A stretch of 64,000 nt of DNA from positions 56,923-120,922 of the forward strand of contig RQTK01000679.1 in the NCBI GenBank assembly GCA_003991915.1, in the 5' to 3' direction. The notes below the pieces were generated by a model, which ran no database searches, was not told the DNA's origin, and saw only the letters and a program-made list of their open reading frames with translations. Below, piece by piece: positions 35,850-50,700 of the stretch. This DNA is from Elysia chlorotica. Its lineage: Eukaryota; Mollusca; Gastropoda; Plakobranchidae. The number at the start of each line of letters is the position of its first letter. Positions within the stretch are counted from its first letter, which is position 1. The translations under genes were made by a program, and so were the position numbers.

Positions 35850-38800
35850 TGAAGTAGCGGTTGCAGTAGTAATAGCAGCAGCAACAGGAAGAGCAGTGGT
35901 AATTGCTGCATGAGCATCTTAAATTACGTTGGCGTAAAAACTGTTGGAATTAGTCAGCCAACTTGCTACCCCTGAACTTCGATAGATTGTCAGCGGACGA
36001 TGTTTATCCAATTAACCCCCCGTTTATTTTTGGTGTCTTGAAGTTTTCAAGGCCCCGGAGACGAACACTCCATTGAAAATCAAATTTAAAAAAAAACATA
36101 AGAAAAATCAACTGGAATTACGCTTTCCTTCCTTTAGATATAATGTCATTAATGTATTAGAAAAATTGTACCAAATGCCACGTTGTTTTTGGGCTTTTTG
36201 CAAGGGTTGAATCCCCTCGAATCCCGAGAAGTCAAATATTTCTGACTATTGAATGAAATGTAAAATTAAGCAAGCCATAGCTCGGCTAGTTCTTTGAATA
36301 AACTATTTTTAAACAGTGAAATCGTGTTATAAATAGAAATATTTAATGTATGTGCAAATTATATATATATATATTCTTATAATATTCTTGTATAAGAAAT
36401 GTTGCAGGTAATATGAAATTTGTTTTTCCATATAATGTCTCACGTGATTTTTGCTTTGTTTCTTTCCAGGGTTTTGTCAATTCAGGGTACACAGTCAATG
36501 GCATGGCGCCGGTGAGTAACACCCCAGTTTACGTTTCAAAAACATTTTTTTTAACTGTTAAACACCAGGACTCCAAACAACAACGGTGACAAGGATTCCC
36601 TATTTATTATAAGTTTTACTCCTTGCCATGTAAAAATCTTTCGGTTGGTGCACTGCGCAAAATACATCTATACCTCACAGACGATACATAGCAACTCCAA
36701 TGTCTCCTTCAGAGCGCAACAATTGATCTTGAACAGCATGCGGTTATACGGAACAGGGCGGGCTCTTTGTGCATAAGAACGCCAAGGTAATACAGCCCCA
36801 AAATCTACAACAAAACAAAAACAAAACAAAAGAACAACAACAAAAAGTCAGATTACCACAGGGCGCCTGATCAAGCCATCGCCGGCATATTAAAAAAATG
36901 TTCTCTATTTTCACCTTCAGAGCGCAACAATTGATCTTGAACAGCATGCGGTTATACGGAACAGGGCGGGCTCTTTGTGCATAAGAACGCCACAGGTAAT
37001 ACAGCCCCAAAATCTACAACAAAACAAAAGAACAACAACAAAAAGTCAGATTACCACAGGGCGCCTGATCAAGCCATCGCCGGCATATTAAAAAAAATGT
37101 TCTCTATTTTCTTTTCTCCGCTCTCATCTGAATGAAAAGAACACAAAACTGTCACCATGTTTACTGATTCTGGAGCAGATGTATAATTTAAATTTTGCTC
37201 TTTTTCAAAGCAGGCGTTTGGCCACTTCCTCGTCTGTCATTGCTCTGGGTGTTTTCAATAACCACCTGTTTCCTCAGTGTTATCTCTCGATGAGTATTGT
37301 GTGGGTGGGTGGTTGGAATGGTTTAATTTACTGGCCGGATACACTCTTTTCTTTTACATTGACATGTCATGGATAGACCGTGTGTAGAGACAGTGATCTT
37401 TTAAAGATCATTGTTTAATTTTCCCCCCTCCTAAAATCTAGGAAGCTCCAAATCTATCAACTTTACTGTGGTTCATTGCCGTAAAACCGACAAAATCGTA
37501 TTTGACTTGCTTTTCAGGATAATAACATTCAAAGCTGTAGTTGTGGTTATTGTAGTTCGAGTGGTACTAAATTATGCTGAACCTAATTTGCTCTTTCCTT
37601 GGAATGGTAATACATACCTATGCAGACTATATGGAGAGTTCATATTCAACTCTATCTCTCTCTGTCTTCTCTCTCTCTCTTCTCTCTCTCCCTCTCTATC
37701 TCTCTCTCTTCTCTCTCTCTCCACATGCAGGCACAGACTGTGCACCCAACTGAACTATCTCCCTCTCTCTCTCTCTCTTCCTCTATCCCTCTCTCTCTCC
37801 CTCCTCCTCTCTCTCCCTCTCTCTCTCTTCCTCTCTCTCCCTCCCCCTCTCTCTGCAGACTATATGGAGAGTTCATATTCAACTCTATCTCTCTCTGTCT
37901 TCTCTCTCTCTCTTCTCTCTCTCCCTCTCTATCTCTCTCTCTTCTCTCTCTCTCCACATGCAGGCACAGACTGTGCACCCAACTGAAGTTATCTGCATGT
38001 AGTGGCAATATAGATAAACCTTTTTTTTTTTCAAGTGGCTTGCGCTGTTCTCCTGTTAGTATAAAATAAAAATCAGCGGCGTAGTCAACTAATATTAGTC
38101 GGGCTGATAGACAATGTTGAAGATAATATTACAAAAAACATTGCAATGGGTAGACACTGTGATTAATGTCCACCTTTGGCCTAGCTCGCGGCAAGCTGCG
38201 TTATCCTTACTCCCTTTGCTAGACTAGCCTAGAAGATCTCGGCAGTCGGCACTCACTGCCACACCTCTCTGGTGCGTTGTTGTGTTCGCCATTCAGCCAA
38301 GTTCAAGGCCATCAAACCCAAACTCGAATATTTCGCAATTATTAAAAAAGAGAGAATTTGGCCGTGGATCTACGGATCAAAACAATGATTGTGCGAAAAA
38401 ATAAGAGAGAAAGACCTAGGAAACCAGGCATATTATGTTTGACGATATAAAGAAAAGGAAAAAACGGGTAGTTTGTTGGCCCATAATCATGGCAATAAAG
38501 AACATAAATTGGCGAGTTTCTTCTTTTTTTTGGGGGGGGGGGGCGCCTGCCTAATCTACATTAAGTTAACTCACTCTGCGGAAACATTGAATATGGTGTG
38601 ATGCGAGACGCATTTTCCCCTGTACCCTACACCCTTACTGATCCTATGTACAATGTTATTCTAGAGTGGAGACCACATCTACACATTGTAGAGTGGAGGC
38701 CACATCTACACACGCTGCTTGAACAATCAATAGAGCTGACCTTTCACCTCCTGACCTCTGCGACTCGGAGAGGCGAGCCACCGTTGTTTACCCCCACCTA

Positions 38801-41800
38801 CAGGTTTACATTCTGTGGGAGGCAGCCACACAGCGGCCAGGTAGATCGGTGAGAAAAATGTAGATCTCGGTTTGGTTCTCGATCTAGCAGACAGCCAGAC
38901 ACAGGATAGCCGCAACAACACCAGATCACAGCCCCAACTGTTAGATCTGACGTGTACGCTACACGCTATTTGGGACTTGTTGCAAAGCAATTATATGACG
39001 TCACACACCAAGGTCTTGAATGCTCAGCTTCTCTGTCTTGTATTGAGAGACATGACCTTGTTTCAAGACAAAAGATTCAGAATACCCGTCTAAACTACAT
39101 CAGGCAGGGCGGACGCCTGCAAATGCACAACGGTTTAGTACCCAGACTTTCAAATTTGAGCAGTTCGAATTTCGATTTTTATCTGATCCCAAAGACGGGT
39201 GAAGCATTGTAAGGAAATTAATAATAATTAGAAAAGGAAAAACAAAAGTCGAACTTTCACTATATCCTTCTGTAAATAACTGTTCGACCCCGTATAAGAA
39301 TTTTTGTTAGGAATTTATGGGACGTATAAACAAACATAGCAAAATGCAACCGTGAAACCCATTAATTCGCCAATGGTATAATGCTGATTCTCGTTCTTGT
39401 GGGTATACCAGAGGGATGTTGATGACGGGTCAAGAGGTGTCAAGCTAGGTGTAGTTGATAAGATGGAGGGTACAGTTTTGTGTAATGTTGCTGACAGTTG
39501 AACATAACTGAGGGTGAGGCTAAAAAAGTGTATGCATTGTAATACATGTATCTGTATATATTAATTATGAAGCAGGTTTCTTACCCTCGAAAAAAGTCCC
39601 CGCAGTCTCCCATATCAGTCACTAGTTCGGGCATCAGAGACAGACTTCAGATTTTTCTTCGTTTGTTTCAGCCCCGACCCTCACTGGTCGCGCGTATGGA
39701 AATCCTAAGTTGGGTGGGAACATTATAGTGGGAACTTTTCACGTGCACATCCATAGATGGCGCGCTACAGAGAAATTGTGGACTACCTTAAGCCTTCAGG
39801 TTCCCGAACAATTTGATACGGAGCCGCCGTTTTTATCAGTCAAGTCAACTATTGGACATTTTATATAAAATCGAACGTCAAACCTCTCGCCCACCACCCT
39901 AGAAAGTAATTGCATAATCTAAACTGTATGTATCACACGTCTTCTGCCATGAACTTTTTAATTAAATCTGTATCTAGGGTTTGCTTCTGAGCTACAGAAC
40001 AACTTCGTTTTTGTCGTTAGATCTACGTGTTTTCATTAAAAACTTTTCATGCTGTATGCCTAGGGAGAAAATGTGTATGAGCACTCTGCGCACACGCTCA
40101 CACAGTGTGGCTGGTAAAAATCAGACCACCCAAGCAAGCTCTTTCTTTTAATTATTATTAAGTATTGCTATGCCTTCCCGCCCTTACAAGCTGCCTCGGT
40201 GTAACGCGTGTTGTTGGCGTTTTCTTATGTTAGTTTTTAACTACATTGAAGCTTGATGACATTGTGATCTCTTCTCACTATAATCGCAGAATATGTGGCC
40301 CAATGGTAGAGCCTCTTTGACTTTTTGGTTCGGTGTCATTAGGGCCTAAATAATAATGTGACCGACTGAGACAAGTGCTGGTATCCCCGCTCTCTCTCTC
40401 TCTTTGTAGCCGCACGTAAATGTGTGAGTTGTAAAGTTTGGACCCGTCCACAATATATTCTAATTGCAAACGATGCACTTTCGGAAATCAAGAAACCGAA
40501 CCAAGCCATTTCTCGGGTCATCATCATTTTCGAGGATTGCAGTTATATAGATCATGTATTATAGGTGTCGCGTAGGTACCTTTGAGGCGCTGTCGTAGAT
40601 GAGATTCAGAGTCTCACTGAAGGCTGCCTCAATATAAGTATACATGTTGTACATGGCTTTTACACCCTGCCGCATTTTTACTTTTAAGTACAGTTGGTGT
40701 TAACATTTTCGAGGATTGCAGTTATATAGATCATGTATTATAGGTGTCGCGTAGGTACCTTTGAGGCGCTGTCGTAGATGAGATTCAGAGTCTCACTGAA
40801 GGCTGCCTCAATATAAGTATACATGTTGTACATGGCTTTTACACCCTGCCGCATTTTTACTTTTAAGTACAGTTGGTGTTAACAAAAACAAATCGCCAGC
40901 TCCATTTGTTTTTAAAACCGATAGCACCTTACTGTGTACGTGTATAATTTTATGTTGTATGTATACATTTTTGTCAAAATAATTATATGCAGTGGTTTTC
41001 ATCACAAAATGAAACTGTAAAAAATGTGGTGATCAGCACTAAACGGATCATGGGTGACTGTATAGTTACAAAAGCTGCCCAGATACCAAATTTTCCCTCT
41101 TGCTCGTTCGAGTCTCTTAACCTAAGTAGGCGAGTGCATGGTCTCCGCTTTCACATGATCTGCCCCGTCAACTTGATGGCGGCGCAAAACATGCCAAGAA
41201 GTATCGTCTAGTGGGCATGTGAAATAACTACTGTGATGAAGATATATTTAGTACATGGTTGTACTTGCCCGATCCCAACCCGTTCCCTGCGTTTTTGTGT
41301 TTTTTTTTCTAATCTGATTTCTTATTGTAGTGTCTGTGTGTATTTCCTTAACTATCTGTGCTGTAAAGTTAGAATCTGGTTAATATCACTGTCAGTAACT
41401 ACAAGGGAAGAAAAACAGTCTTGTATAAGATGAATGCAAAAGCCACGCCACCAGAGCGAGCAGTATATATATATATATATATTCCAGTGCCATGTAGCTT
41501 CCTTCTAATCTACCCGGTGTCAGTATCATGTTACCGGCAGAGACAGGAGTCCAGCTCTCCACGCCCTTTCTCATGCGTGGCAGCACATAAAATTGTCAGA
41601 CATCAGTCTTGGGGCCCACCCACAATATAGCCTATATAGCTCCGACGCTGCATGTTACGCAACAAAAGAAACAAACAAAAATCCCGTCGACGTACATGAT
41701 CCTCCTTGAGAACCTAAAGCACCAACTGAGAGAGCTCAGCTTTCTTGTACCAGAGTGAGTTCAACTTCTTAACTATCTTGAATTTCTTGTTTCAATAGTC

Positions 41801-42005
41801 CAACCCACACATTACATTTATGATATTCTTTTAAGCTTGTTACTAAAGCCGTCTATCACAACTAGAGCCAAGCTTCTCTTTTTATCCGTAACCCACACAT
41901 TACATTTATGATATTCTTTTAAGCTTGTTACTAAAGCCGTCTATCACAACTAGAGCCAAGCCTCTCTTTTTATCCGTAACTCTATTTGTCATTCTCTCTG
42001 GTCAG

Positions 42006-42060
<55 letters not shown>

Positions 42061-42583
42061 CCTCCCCCCATACACACACACACACACACAAACTACTCTC
42101 TTATTTTTCCATTCTTGTGTCTGTCTATATTTTATCGTCTACACATGTATAATGTACCGCGCGTTGTTCCTGAGGCCGGAGTTATAATGCCCTCTCTGAT
42201 CTATCAGTTAAACTTCCTTTTCGGGCTTTTCAAACTAAGCCGACTATATGACCCCTTCAGCCGATATGTTATCTGTATACGTACATGTGTGCTAACACAG
42301 GTTTTCCATGCGTTCTTTCGTAATTTTTTTTTATACCTTATTGTAGCTTTCTATGTTTCTCAGTCTTGCTTATCGCCTGCCTGTCCATATCTTTCCTTCT
42401 GTCTGCCTGTTCTCTCTCTTTCTCTGTCTCTCTATCCATTCCCCTTCCCTCTGTCTCTCTCTTTCACAATTTATTTCAAATAGCCTTTTGTTTCTCGTTC
42501 CCGCTGTTTTGCCTGTCTGTCTTTTCTTCCGCTTCGTCTCTTGTTTCTGTTCGTATGTCTGTTTGTTGGTCTGTCTGCATCTG

Positions 42584-42639
<56 letters not shown>

Positions 42640-42827
42640 TTCTTTCTCTCCCCCTCCTCTCTTTGTCTGTTCCATCGAACTTGTGCTAATTTGTGTATCA
42701 TCCTGCCTTTTAACATTTTTACCAGAAATGTTTGGTCTTTAAGTCCCCTTTCCTCTTTCAATCGTTTTAACTATTTTGTCTTCAAATATGTCTACAAATC
42801 GTTTTCTGAAATTCTGAAAGACTTACG

Positions 42828-42893
<66 letters not shown>

Positions 42894-43622
42894 TTTTCTC
42901 TCTCTCTCTCTATTAGTCATCTATCCGTGTCGACATTTCTGTATAATTTTTCCCGGACCCAGGGCTTACTGGGTACCTAGGTAACAAAGGTGTCATTTAG
43001 TGAAGTTACACTTACGGTACAGAGTGAAGCATGAAGCACTAGCACAGGATGGCAGGCTGCTCCTGCTGCAGGGCAAGCTGTCGCCTGCCGGGAGACACGC
43101 GCTTCGAGTCCGGTTCGGTTACAGTGGCCTGCCTTGCCTATGAGGGCATCACAAAGCAGTGAAACAACATCAGCATCGCTGTGACAGATTTCTCGCAAAA
43201 CTTGTGGATGAAATACTGTGGACCCAGTTTTTGGTTGGAAGTTCGAAATAGAGATTCGGGGGTTCAAAGCTCGCGCTAAGATTCAAAGCTCGCGCTAAGA
43301 TCGCTAAGTTCTATACTGGTTGGATCGGTGTCAGTTTACATGTATTTCTTTATCTTGAGGGGGGATAACTGGTGCAAATTGTAGGGAGTTGGTCTCCCAC
43401 TCGCGAAGCCCCCAGTTCGAAATCAACCATCGGTCTTAAAATAATGTATTTGTGCGATTTCGTCTCTTACTGATCATTGTCAACGACGGTGCCAGTTGAA
43501 TGTACCTCGCCGAGACAGGGGTCGAGGTATACCCGCATTATCTCTGTGTGGCAGCACGTAAAATTGTTGATTTTGGAACCCGCCCACAATATAGCCTATA
43601 TAACCCCTATCTTTGTTTGTCC

Positions 43623-43683
<61 letters not shown>

Positions 43684-45102
43684 CCTCTCTTTCTATCTAT
43701 CCATCTACGTCAGTTTATTTTTTTAATTTCGTTTCGCCCATATACACACATTAAAACAGGCCGATTTTCAACCTGGCCAAACATTTTCTTTCCATTGCCT
43801 GTGTATGGAATGTGCATCCTAGTTTTCATTTAGACAAAATTACCTGAACATTCTTAACATAACTTTCCATAGTACATTACTTTCTACTTTTGTCTCAGCC
43901 AACACCGTCGTAGGCAAAATCAATAGAATTGAGGGGATCATTCCCTTCCCCCTTTTTTTTTACTTTCACTTTCTTACAAATCGCCAATCGCTTTTTTCTG
44001 TTAATTTGACAATCCTAGTCTAGCTATACACCCATCGTCATCACTGTCATACTTTTTTTTTTTTTAAACTGAAGAATTGATTGCCACCGCACTTTCTACT
44101 GTGGCGTTTGAACGCTTTCTACTGCATGATATTGTAAATCCGACACTCACACAACGACCTCTGCATTGTTATTGCTGTTCAAAGGAAAAGTTTAGATTTT
44201 GTCGTAATCTTGATCGATTGAAAGATTTAAATCGTTATAACACCCAAAATCTCATGTTTTGAAATAACTTTGTTCCAAATGCTTGCCTTTACACATGGAT
44301 TTATAACCCCCACCTCCCCAAACTTCTAAAACCCACACAATGTCGGAAAAAAATAAAGGTTCTGCCTGCTTATTTATCGATCAGTTTCTATTCCCGAACC
44401 CGGTTTACTGTAAAACCTTCTTTATTTGGAGAGCTGCTGTCAGACTGTAAAGCAGACAATATCATCATCTCGCCCAGAATTAGCTTGTTAGAGTTTCTGG
44501 ACATGACGTCACTTGTCGTTGTTTCAAATCCCCCAACGTCCCCTAAGTCTGTGGATTCGTTTCAGAGTAGCGGCGTCACGAGGCGGGCACGGACGTAATG
44601 TCGCATTAGATTCAGGAAAGAAAGGGGATATAATTGCTAGAAGCCGTCAGTAGACCTTTTGGTGACGGTTAAGTACAAATAAATGGCGAAAATGTTAGAT
44701 CTTTCGACTACCAAGTGGAAGGGTGTGGTTCAAATCCCACAACGCGTTGATCGTCTTTTCTCTTGGCCATGTTGTCATTTTAATTTCATGTCAGCCTGAC
44801 AATATTTTTTCAACATCTCTTTGTTGGTTGAAACAACTCCATAAGTTTCAGATGACATCGGTGTGATCTAGACGATTCTATCTAAAACAGCGGCAAACAA
44901 AATCACAGTGAGAGAAATGCTCTTGCGTCTGGAAGCTCTGTGGCTCCGTGAACAATTATTGTCCAGTGAACTGGATTTTGAAAAATAATTCATGTTGATC
45001 GAATAAATTGTTCAAAAGAGGATTAACTAGGCATGTGCGTGTGTGTAGAGAGATCCCGGATGGTGTTATAAAGGGCATTAACCTGGCGACTATAAATTTT
45101 CC

Positions 45103-45189
<87 letters not shown>

Positions 45190-46017
45190 CTCTTTTCCCC
45201 TGTTTACATTTATCAGTGTATCTGTGTGACATATCCCCCCCCTCTCTCTCTCTCTCCCCTCTTTTCCCCTGTTTACATTTATCTAAAATTTAATATTGAT
45301 TTTCCTTCTGTCTATCTGTCTGTCTTCTCTCCATCTTTACTCCATCTGCCCCCCCCCTTTTTTTTTCTTCAGGGGGCGCTGTAGCCATGGGGTATAACAC
45401 TGGCTTCCGACGCGGGAAGTCCGTGGTTCGAGCCCTGGCGATTAGGCCCCCTTCTGGTTGGGTCAGTGTAATTCTAATGTGACTGACTGAGACAGGAGTC
45501 GTGGTACATGTATACGTCTCCGCCCTGTCTCCTGTGTGCCAGCACCTAAAATTGTCAGGCGTCAGTCTTGGGGCCCGTCCACACTATAGCCTATATAGCA
45601 CTCATATTGTTCGTTAAACCAACTCGACTCCACCCCCCCCCCCCCCCCCTCCCCGTTTTTTGCTATCGATCCTTTAGACTTTCTCTTACTCACCCCTCAC
45701 CCCTCTCTGTGTAGAGCTGTCTCCTTCCGCCTCCACCTTTCTCTCCCTCACACAAACTGCACACTGCCCATCTCCTCCTCTACTCTCCCACACACGCATT
45801 TCCCTACTCCCACTTTGTTCATTCCTATCTCATCTGTATGCCTTTTTAGTTTTGTCACTTCTTGACCCTCAATGTGATCCAACCACCACCCCCTTTGAAT
45901 CCCCGTTTCTTACCCCATCCCCGCTCTCCCAAGTTTCTATGTCTCTCTGTTACTCCTTTTTCTCCTTCTTTCCTCATTTTCCTCCACCCCCATACCTTTC
46001 TATCTTTTCCTAACTCC

Positions 46018-46069
<52 letters not shown>

Positions 46070-46248
46070 TTTTTCTTTTTCTGCAGTCCTTAGTCCACAC
46101 CCCCACCCCCTCTTTTTTCAAACACCATTTCATAGCTATGCACATTGTCTCTGCCTTTCTCTTTCTCACACCCTTACACGTTTACACACACATTTCTTTC
46201 TTCTTACTCATTTTCTCAGCATTTCTGTCCGTCTGTCTGTGTGTGTGT

Positions 46249-46329
<81 letters not shown>

Positions 46330-46824
46330 CCTCTCTCTCTTCAGCCTCGTCGCCTCACCTGCAAAACTAGGTTGTACATCTACAATCTGCTATGTGCCGC
46401 CAGCTGAAACTTTTCCCCTTAGAATTCAAAATGCGATTTGAACCTTGCTGCCGTTTGTTCTAGGACTAGTTGAATAATCGTTTTCGCGGAAGTAAAATAT
46501 GATTAGACCATTTTAGTTTGAAAATCTATTTATATATGTGTATGTCTTTGAAAAGCACACCTTCCTATACTTCTCAATCACCTGCATCCTCATTCTGAAA
46601 ATCTATAATTACGTGATATTGTTTCTTATTCGTTTAGTAAAAATTGCGATATTTTTTCCCCTTCTTTTTCGTTATTGTTTTATTGTAACAAGGAAATAAT
46701 TATAATGCGAGTTTTTGGTCACACCATCTTACAAAATAAAGTCTACAATTTGTGGTCTCTCATCAAAATTAGACAGAGAGGAGAGTTTGTATAAATACGA
46801 AGAATAATATGTAGATTTAGAGAG

Positions 46825-46890
<66 letters not shown>

Positions 46891-47700
46891 GACAGACAGA
46901 CAGGCAGGCAGGCAGGGCAGTCAGAACACAGAGAATAACTCATTTCTGTTGAAATAGAGCTTTGACTTCTGCCTCTTCAACCATAGTTTCTAGAGGTTAT
47001 GGATCTATTTCATTTCTATACTGGGTTGGATCATGCATACGATTTTGTTTAGGTTTGGTGTATGAAGATTTAAACATACAGAAGATCGGATTCAAGTTTT
47101 CGCTCTGATCATCTGAAACGTTGGCTATTTAGCGCCCCTTGATTATCCCACCCTTGGCCTATTTAATTACAACTCCAGGAATTACCGGTGCCGAAAGGCA
47201 AGTAGACCTGGCACAAGTAACCATCTCGCATGCGACACGTTGTTGTGTGTGCGTGTGTGACTACTCTTTCTTCGCCCTAGATCTTTTACACGGCCTTACA
47301 TCGACGGCCATGCCCCCCACTCTGCCTGCCCGAGGTGGCAGAGTTGTGCCTACGTGTTCACCCCTCCTGTGAAGAATGGTTTAGTCTAAGGTCGACCGGG
47401 TCACGCGAGGCCGCTCAGTGTGTAGTTGTGGTACACACGTTAGCGGCCTTCCCATTTTTCCTTTCCGTCTTTTCTCTCTCTTTTTTTGACCAAGGTGGGA
47501 GGCGAGCGTGTTAGTGGAACAGCCTGTTTTTAGATCAGGTGTAAAACTATAACCCAAGTGCTTAGCGGCCTTCCCATTTTTCCTTTCCGTCTTTTCTCTC
47601 TCTTTTTTTGACCAAGGTGGGAGGCTAGTGTTGCCGAAACGAAAGCTAGAACTTCAGTGCATTCCCTCGACCTATAAGACGAAACAGTGTATTGTATGAC

Positions 47701-47735
<35 letters not shown>

Positions 47736-50700
47736 TACCCTTCTTTCCAGTTCTGCTAAGTCACGCTGTTCTAGGGAAGTTAAGAATTATAAAATTTGCT
47801 TCGAAGCTCTCCTTTGAACCAATCTGCCATACACTTCTATAAATACAATCCCTCTTCCCCGTAAAGCAAAGGACGTGGGTGTTCATTATAGTGCAAGTTG
47901 GTGAAATCTCGGGGTGCCAAATTGCAAACGGCCCAAGGCTCGGATCGCAGCTGGTGCCCATGATGATGAGGATGAGGTTAATGAGAAGGAATTGAAAGAA
48001 TTAAAAGCACCATTCATCAAAATTTAACTCCTCTTAAAATTAAAAACCATGTTCACCCAACCCAACTGGTGTATTCCTTTCATTTTTTAATGGAACCAGC
48101 CATGAAGAGATAAAAAGAACACTAAAGTATCAAACATAGATGATATTATTAGCAACAGTTTATTATGTTATTCCTCTAAAACTAACTTCAGTCACAAGGC
48201 ATCGGCATGATGCAAACCAGTAACAAAATTTCTCTTAGCGCTAACCTCTCCACCCCCCACCCCCTTTCCTCCTTACTCTCTTAATATTCAACATAGTGGA
48301 TATTAACATTATTTATCATCAAAATATCAACGATTTTTTATGTTCAAATGCATCAACTTTTACTTTTTATTTGTTTGTTTTTTTCAATGAGATTTTTAAA
48401 GAATCTTTATAAAAGAGCAGAATGTCAATTTTAAAGACATGCTATAAAATTAAGACTGATAGAAACTAGAAAATTTTTTTTTTTAATACAACTTTGAATA
48501 TTTACTTACTTAGCATTTGGTGGCTACCAATTAAAAACATTTTTTATTAAGGTCAGAAGAAGCCAATCTACCTGAATGAAAGTCATACACATAAGTAATA
48601 CTGCATTACACATGTTATAAAGTAGAATCTTGTAATGGGTTAATTTTTAAGGCAGTGTCAATGCTTGTCAGGGGTTTGCCCAATGTCCTCCCAAAGAGCT
48701 TTTACTGTCTTGTATGTCTTCAAAACAAGATGCTGACAATTCTGTCTTGTCCATGTCTCTCCCAGAACGCAGCAGCGCCAAGTCCGTTGGGTCAGATGCC
48801 ACCCCAGGACGGAATGCCCGGGGGTCCCATGCCACCCAGCTTTTTTCCTGTAAGTAAAAACAGAATCCAAGTATTAACAAGTATAGAGATGCCTTCTAGA
48901 GAGCATTGTGTGTACTGTATCAATTGTGTATGTCTCATTTGTTCTGTGCGTTGATAGTGCTTTTGGCTAGCCTGTTATATAAGCAGGGCTGTTTAGATAG
49001 GGAAAATCGGATTTAGCGAAGATTTTAGCTCAGTGTGATAGGTTTATGTGATACATTTTATCATAGTCGCTTACTCTGCAACCTTGTAGGAAACAGTTTG
49101 GATTTTTTAGGAGGAAAATAAGCCCTCATGCTTAATCAACTGTATGATCTCTTAATAACTTATTTCTAAAGCAAGCTATAAGAATAAAGGGAAGATTAAA
49201 GGTGTTAAGAAATACTGGTAATCTGGCCAAAGAAAAACAACAACACATTTTGGCTTAGTGCATAATAAACTCTGTATAAACATCCACTGATGATCTTTAG
49301 TAGCACTTACAATTTTCAAAATAATATTAAAAGAGGCAACCAGAAATTAATTTATGTTATATCTACATGTCTTTCACATAATATAACTGATCCAGAGAAT
49401 CGAGTAGATATACATTGTGAAATAGAAACAGTAAAAAGAAGAAATTAATTTGTTATAAGTTCTAACAGTAAATTAGATTATCCAATGCAAGGACGAAATA
49501 CATAACCTCTGGAATCTAAAAGAATGCCTCAAAGAGCCTGTCATTAGTTTATGACTACATGTATTACTGAAATTTGAATTTTATATTTTTCTAGCTATAA
49601 GGTTGTATTATTTTAGATTAAATTTAATGTAACAAGATGTGGAATATTAAAGTAAATGAGGAAAAAACTACAAGTGTGAGAATGAAGCTGTACAGATACA
49701 TTGTGCACATACTATGCATTTAAACAAACGCGAATTTTGAGCTTGTAAGGGGAATAACTTTAGAAAATCTCCCTTTTCCTTGACGTTGAAAGGTATTATG
49801 TCCCTTGATCGCTACACTTGCTCTTCATTCCCAGTGTTCGTAACACCTCATTCAATTCAAGTACATAGGTTGTAAATAAATATTGAGAAAAAGATGATGA
49901 TGATAAAAAGTTCCTGTAAGAAAAATATCTTATTGATTAGAGAAGCAAATTTTAAAGATTTTTTTTCACCTTAAAACTATACATTAGTTTACCATCTACA
50001 TGTATTAAGATTTTGACTCGTAGAGAAAACACATTTTGTTAGACTGACATAATATTAACATTAGAGAGTATCATTTCTAGCAAGTTTAGGAGAAATAAGA
50101 GTAACATGTTCCTATCAACTAAAAATCTTTTAGAATAACCTTTTTTTTACTACGCATAATTAGGGAATTTTCTTTTTGAGCTTTTCAGAAATAAAAATAA
50201 AGCTTTTCTGAAATTTAAATTTAAATTAGAACTAGAATTGGGCCAGATAAAAGATAGCTAACTGAGGTAGTGCCTGAAACAACTTTTTTTTTTTTTGTTT
50301 CCAACCACTTTCACACGTCTTCATAATGTAACAGTTTTTGTGAAAAGATCTTCCCCTACATTCAGCTAAATCTTCAGAAGTTTAAGCCTAAGCCTAAGCC
50401 TACAGATTTTGACTTGAGCAATCTTTGTGGATTTATTGAAAGAACCTTGTTCTACTAACTTCTAGGAGGCGTTTAAGAATGAGGTTTTTATGTTTTTTTC
50501 CACTAGTTTGTGCCGTGTCTGTGTGGTTGTGTGTCTCACATGTGTACTGCTAGACAACAGCTTCCCCTCCACGCCCACTCTGTAGCTGTACTACCTTACC
50601 CAGGCTGGTTTATATCTCCTTGTATTGAACTAGAGCAGACATGTCTTGTTTTGTGTTTTTTTTTTCTTCCCATTTGCAAGGGTTCTTTTGTTGCATTGAA

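Larger units (their letters stand above)
25574..36469 (+). other. SSBP intron 4 (10.9 kb)
   Basis: No coding exon of SSBP or another gene was recognised. Contents: a diverged tandem repeat (26814-26976), CT and GA tracts, two SINE fragments (about 30910-31050 and 31640-31815), further tRNA-like B-box pieces (near 28665 and 33085), two poly(C) runs at 33666-33732, a GC-rich patch near 34845-34890, and (TAG)n at 35793-35849. Confidence 0.7.
36512..48765 (+). other. SSBP intron 5 (12.3 kb)
   Basis: The longest visible intron. No conserved exon was found. It is packed with tandem duplications (36706-37111, 37621-37987, 40525-40882, 41802-41978, 47440-47635), eight long CT or GA tracts, and four SINE copies (C to F). 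An unrecognised minus frame lies at 42977-43267. Confidence 0.7.

Noticed and set aside
44655-44750. Possible tRNA gene (GTGGTTCAAATCCCAC)
   Set aside because: A good B-box arm, but no acceptor stem, D arm or anticodon arm can be paired around it; more likely a tRNA-derived repeat fragment.
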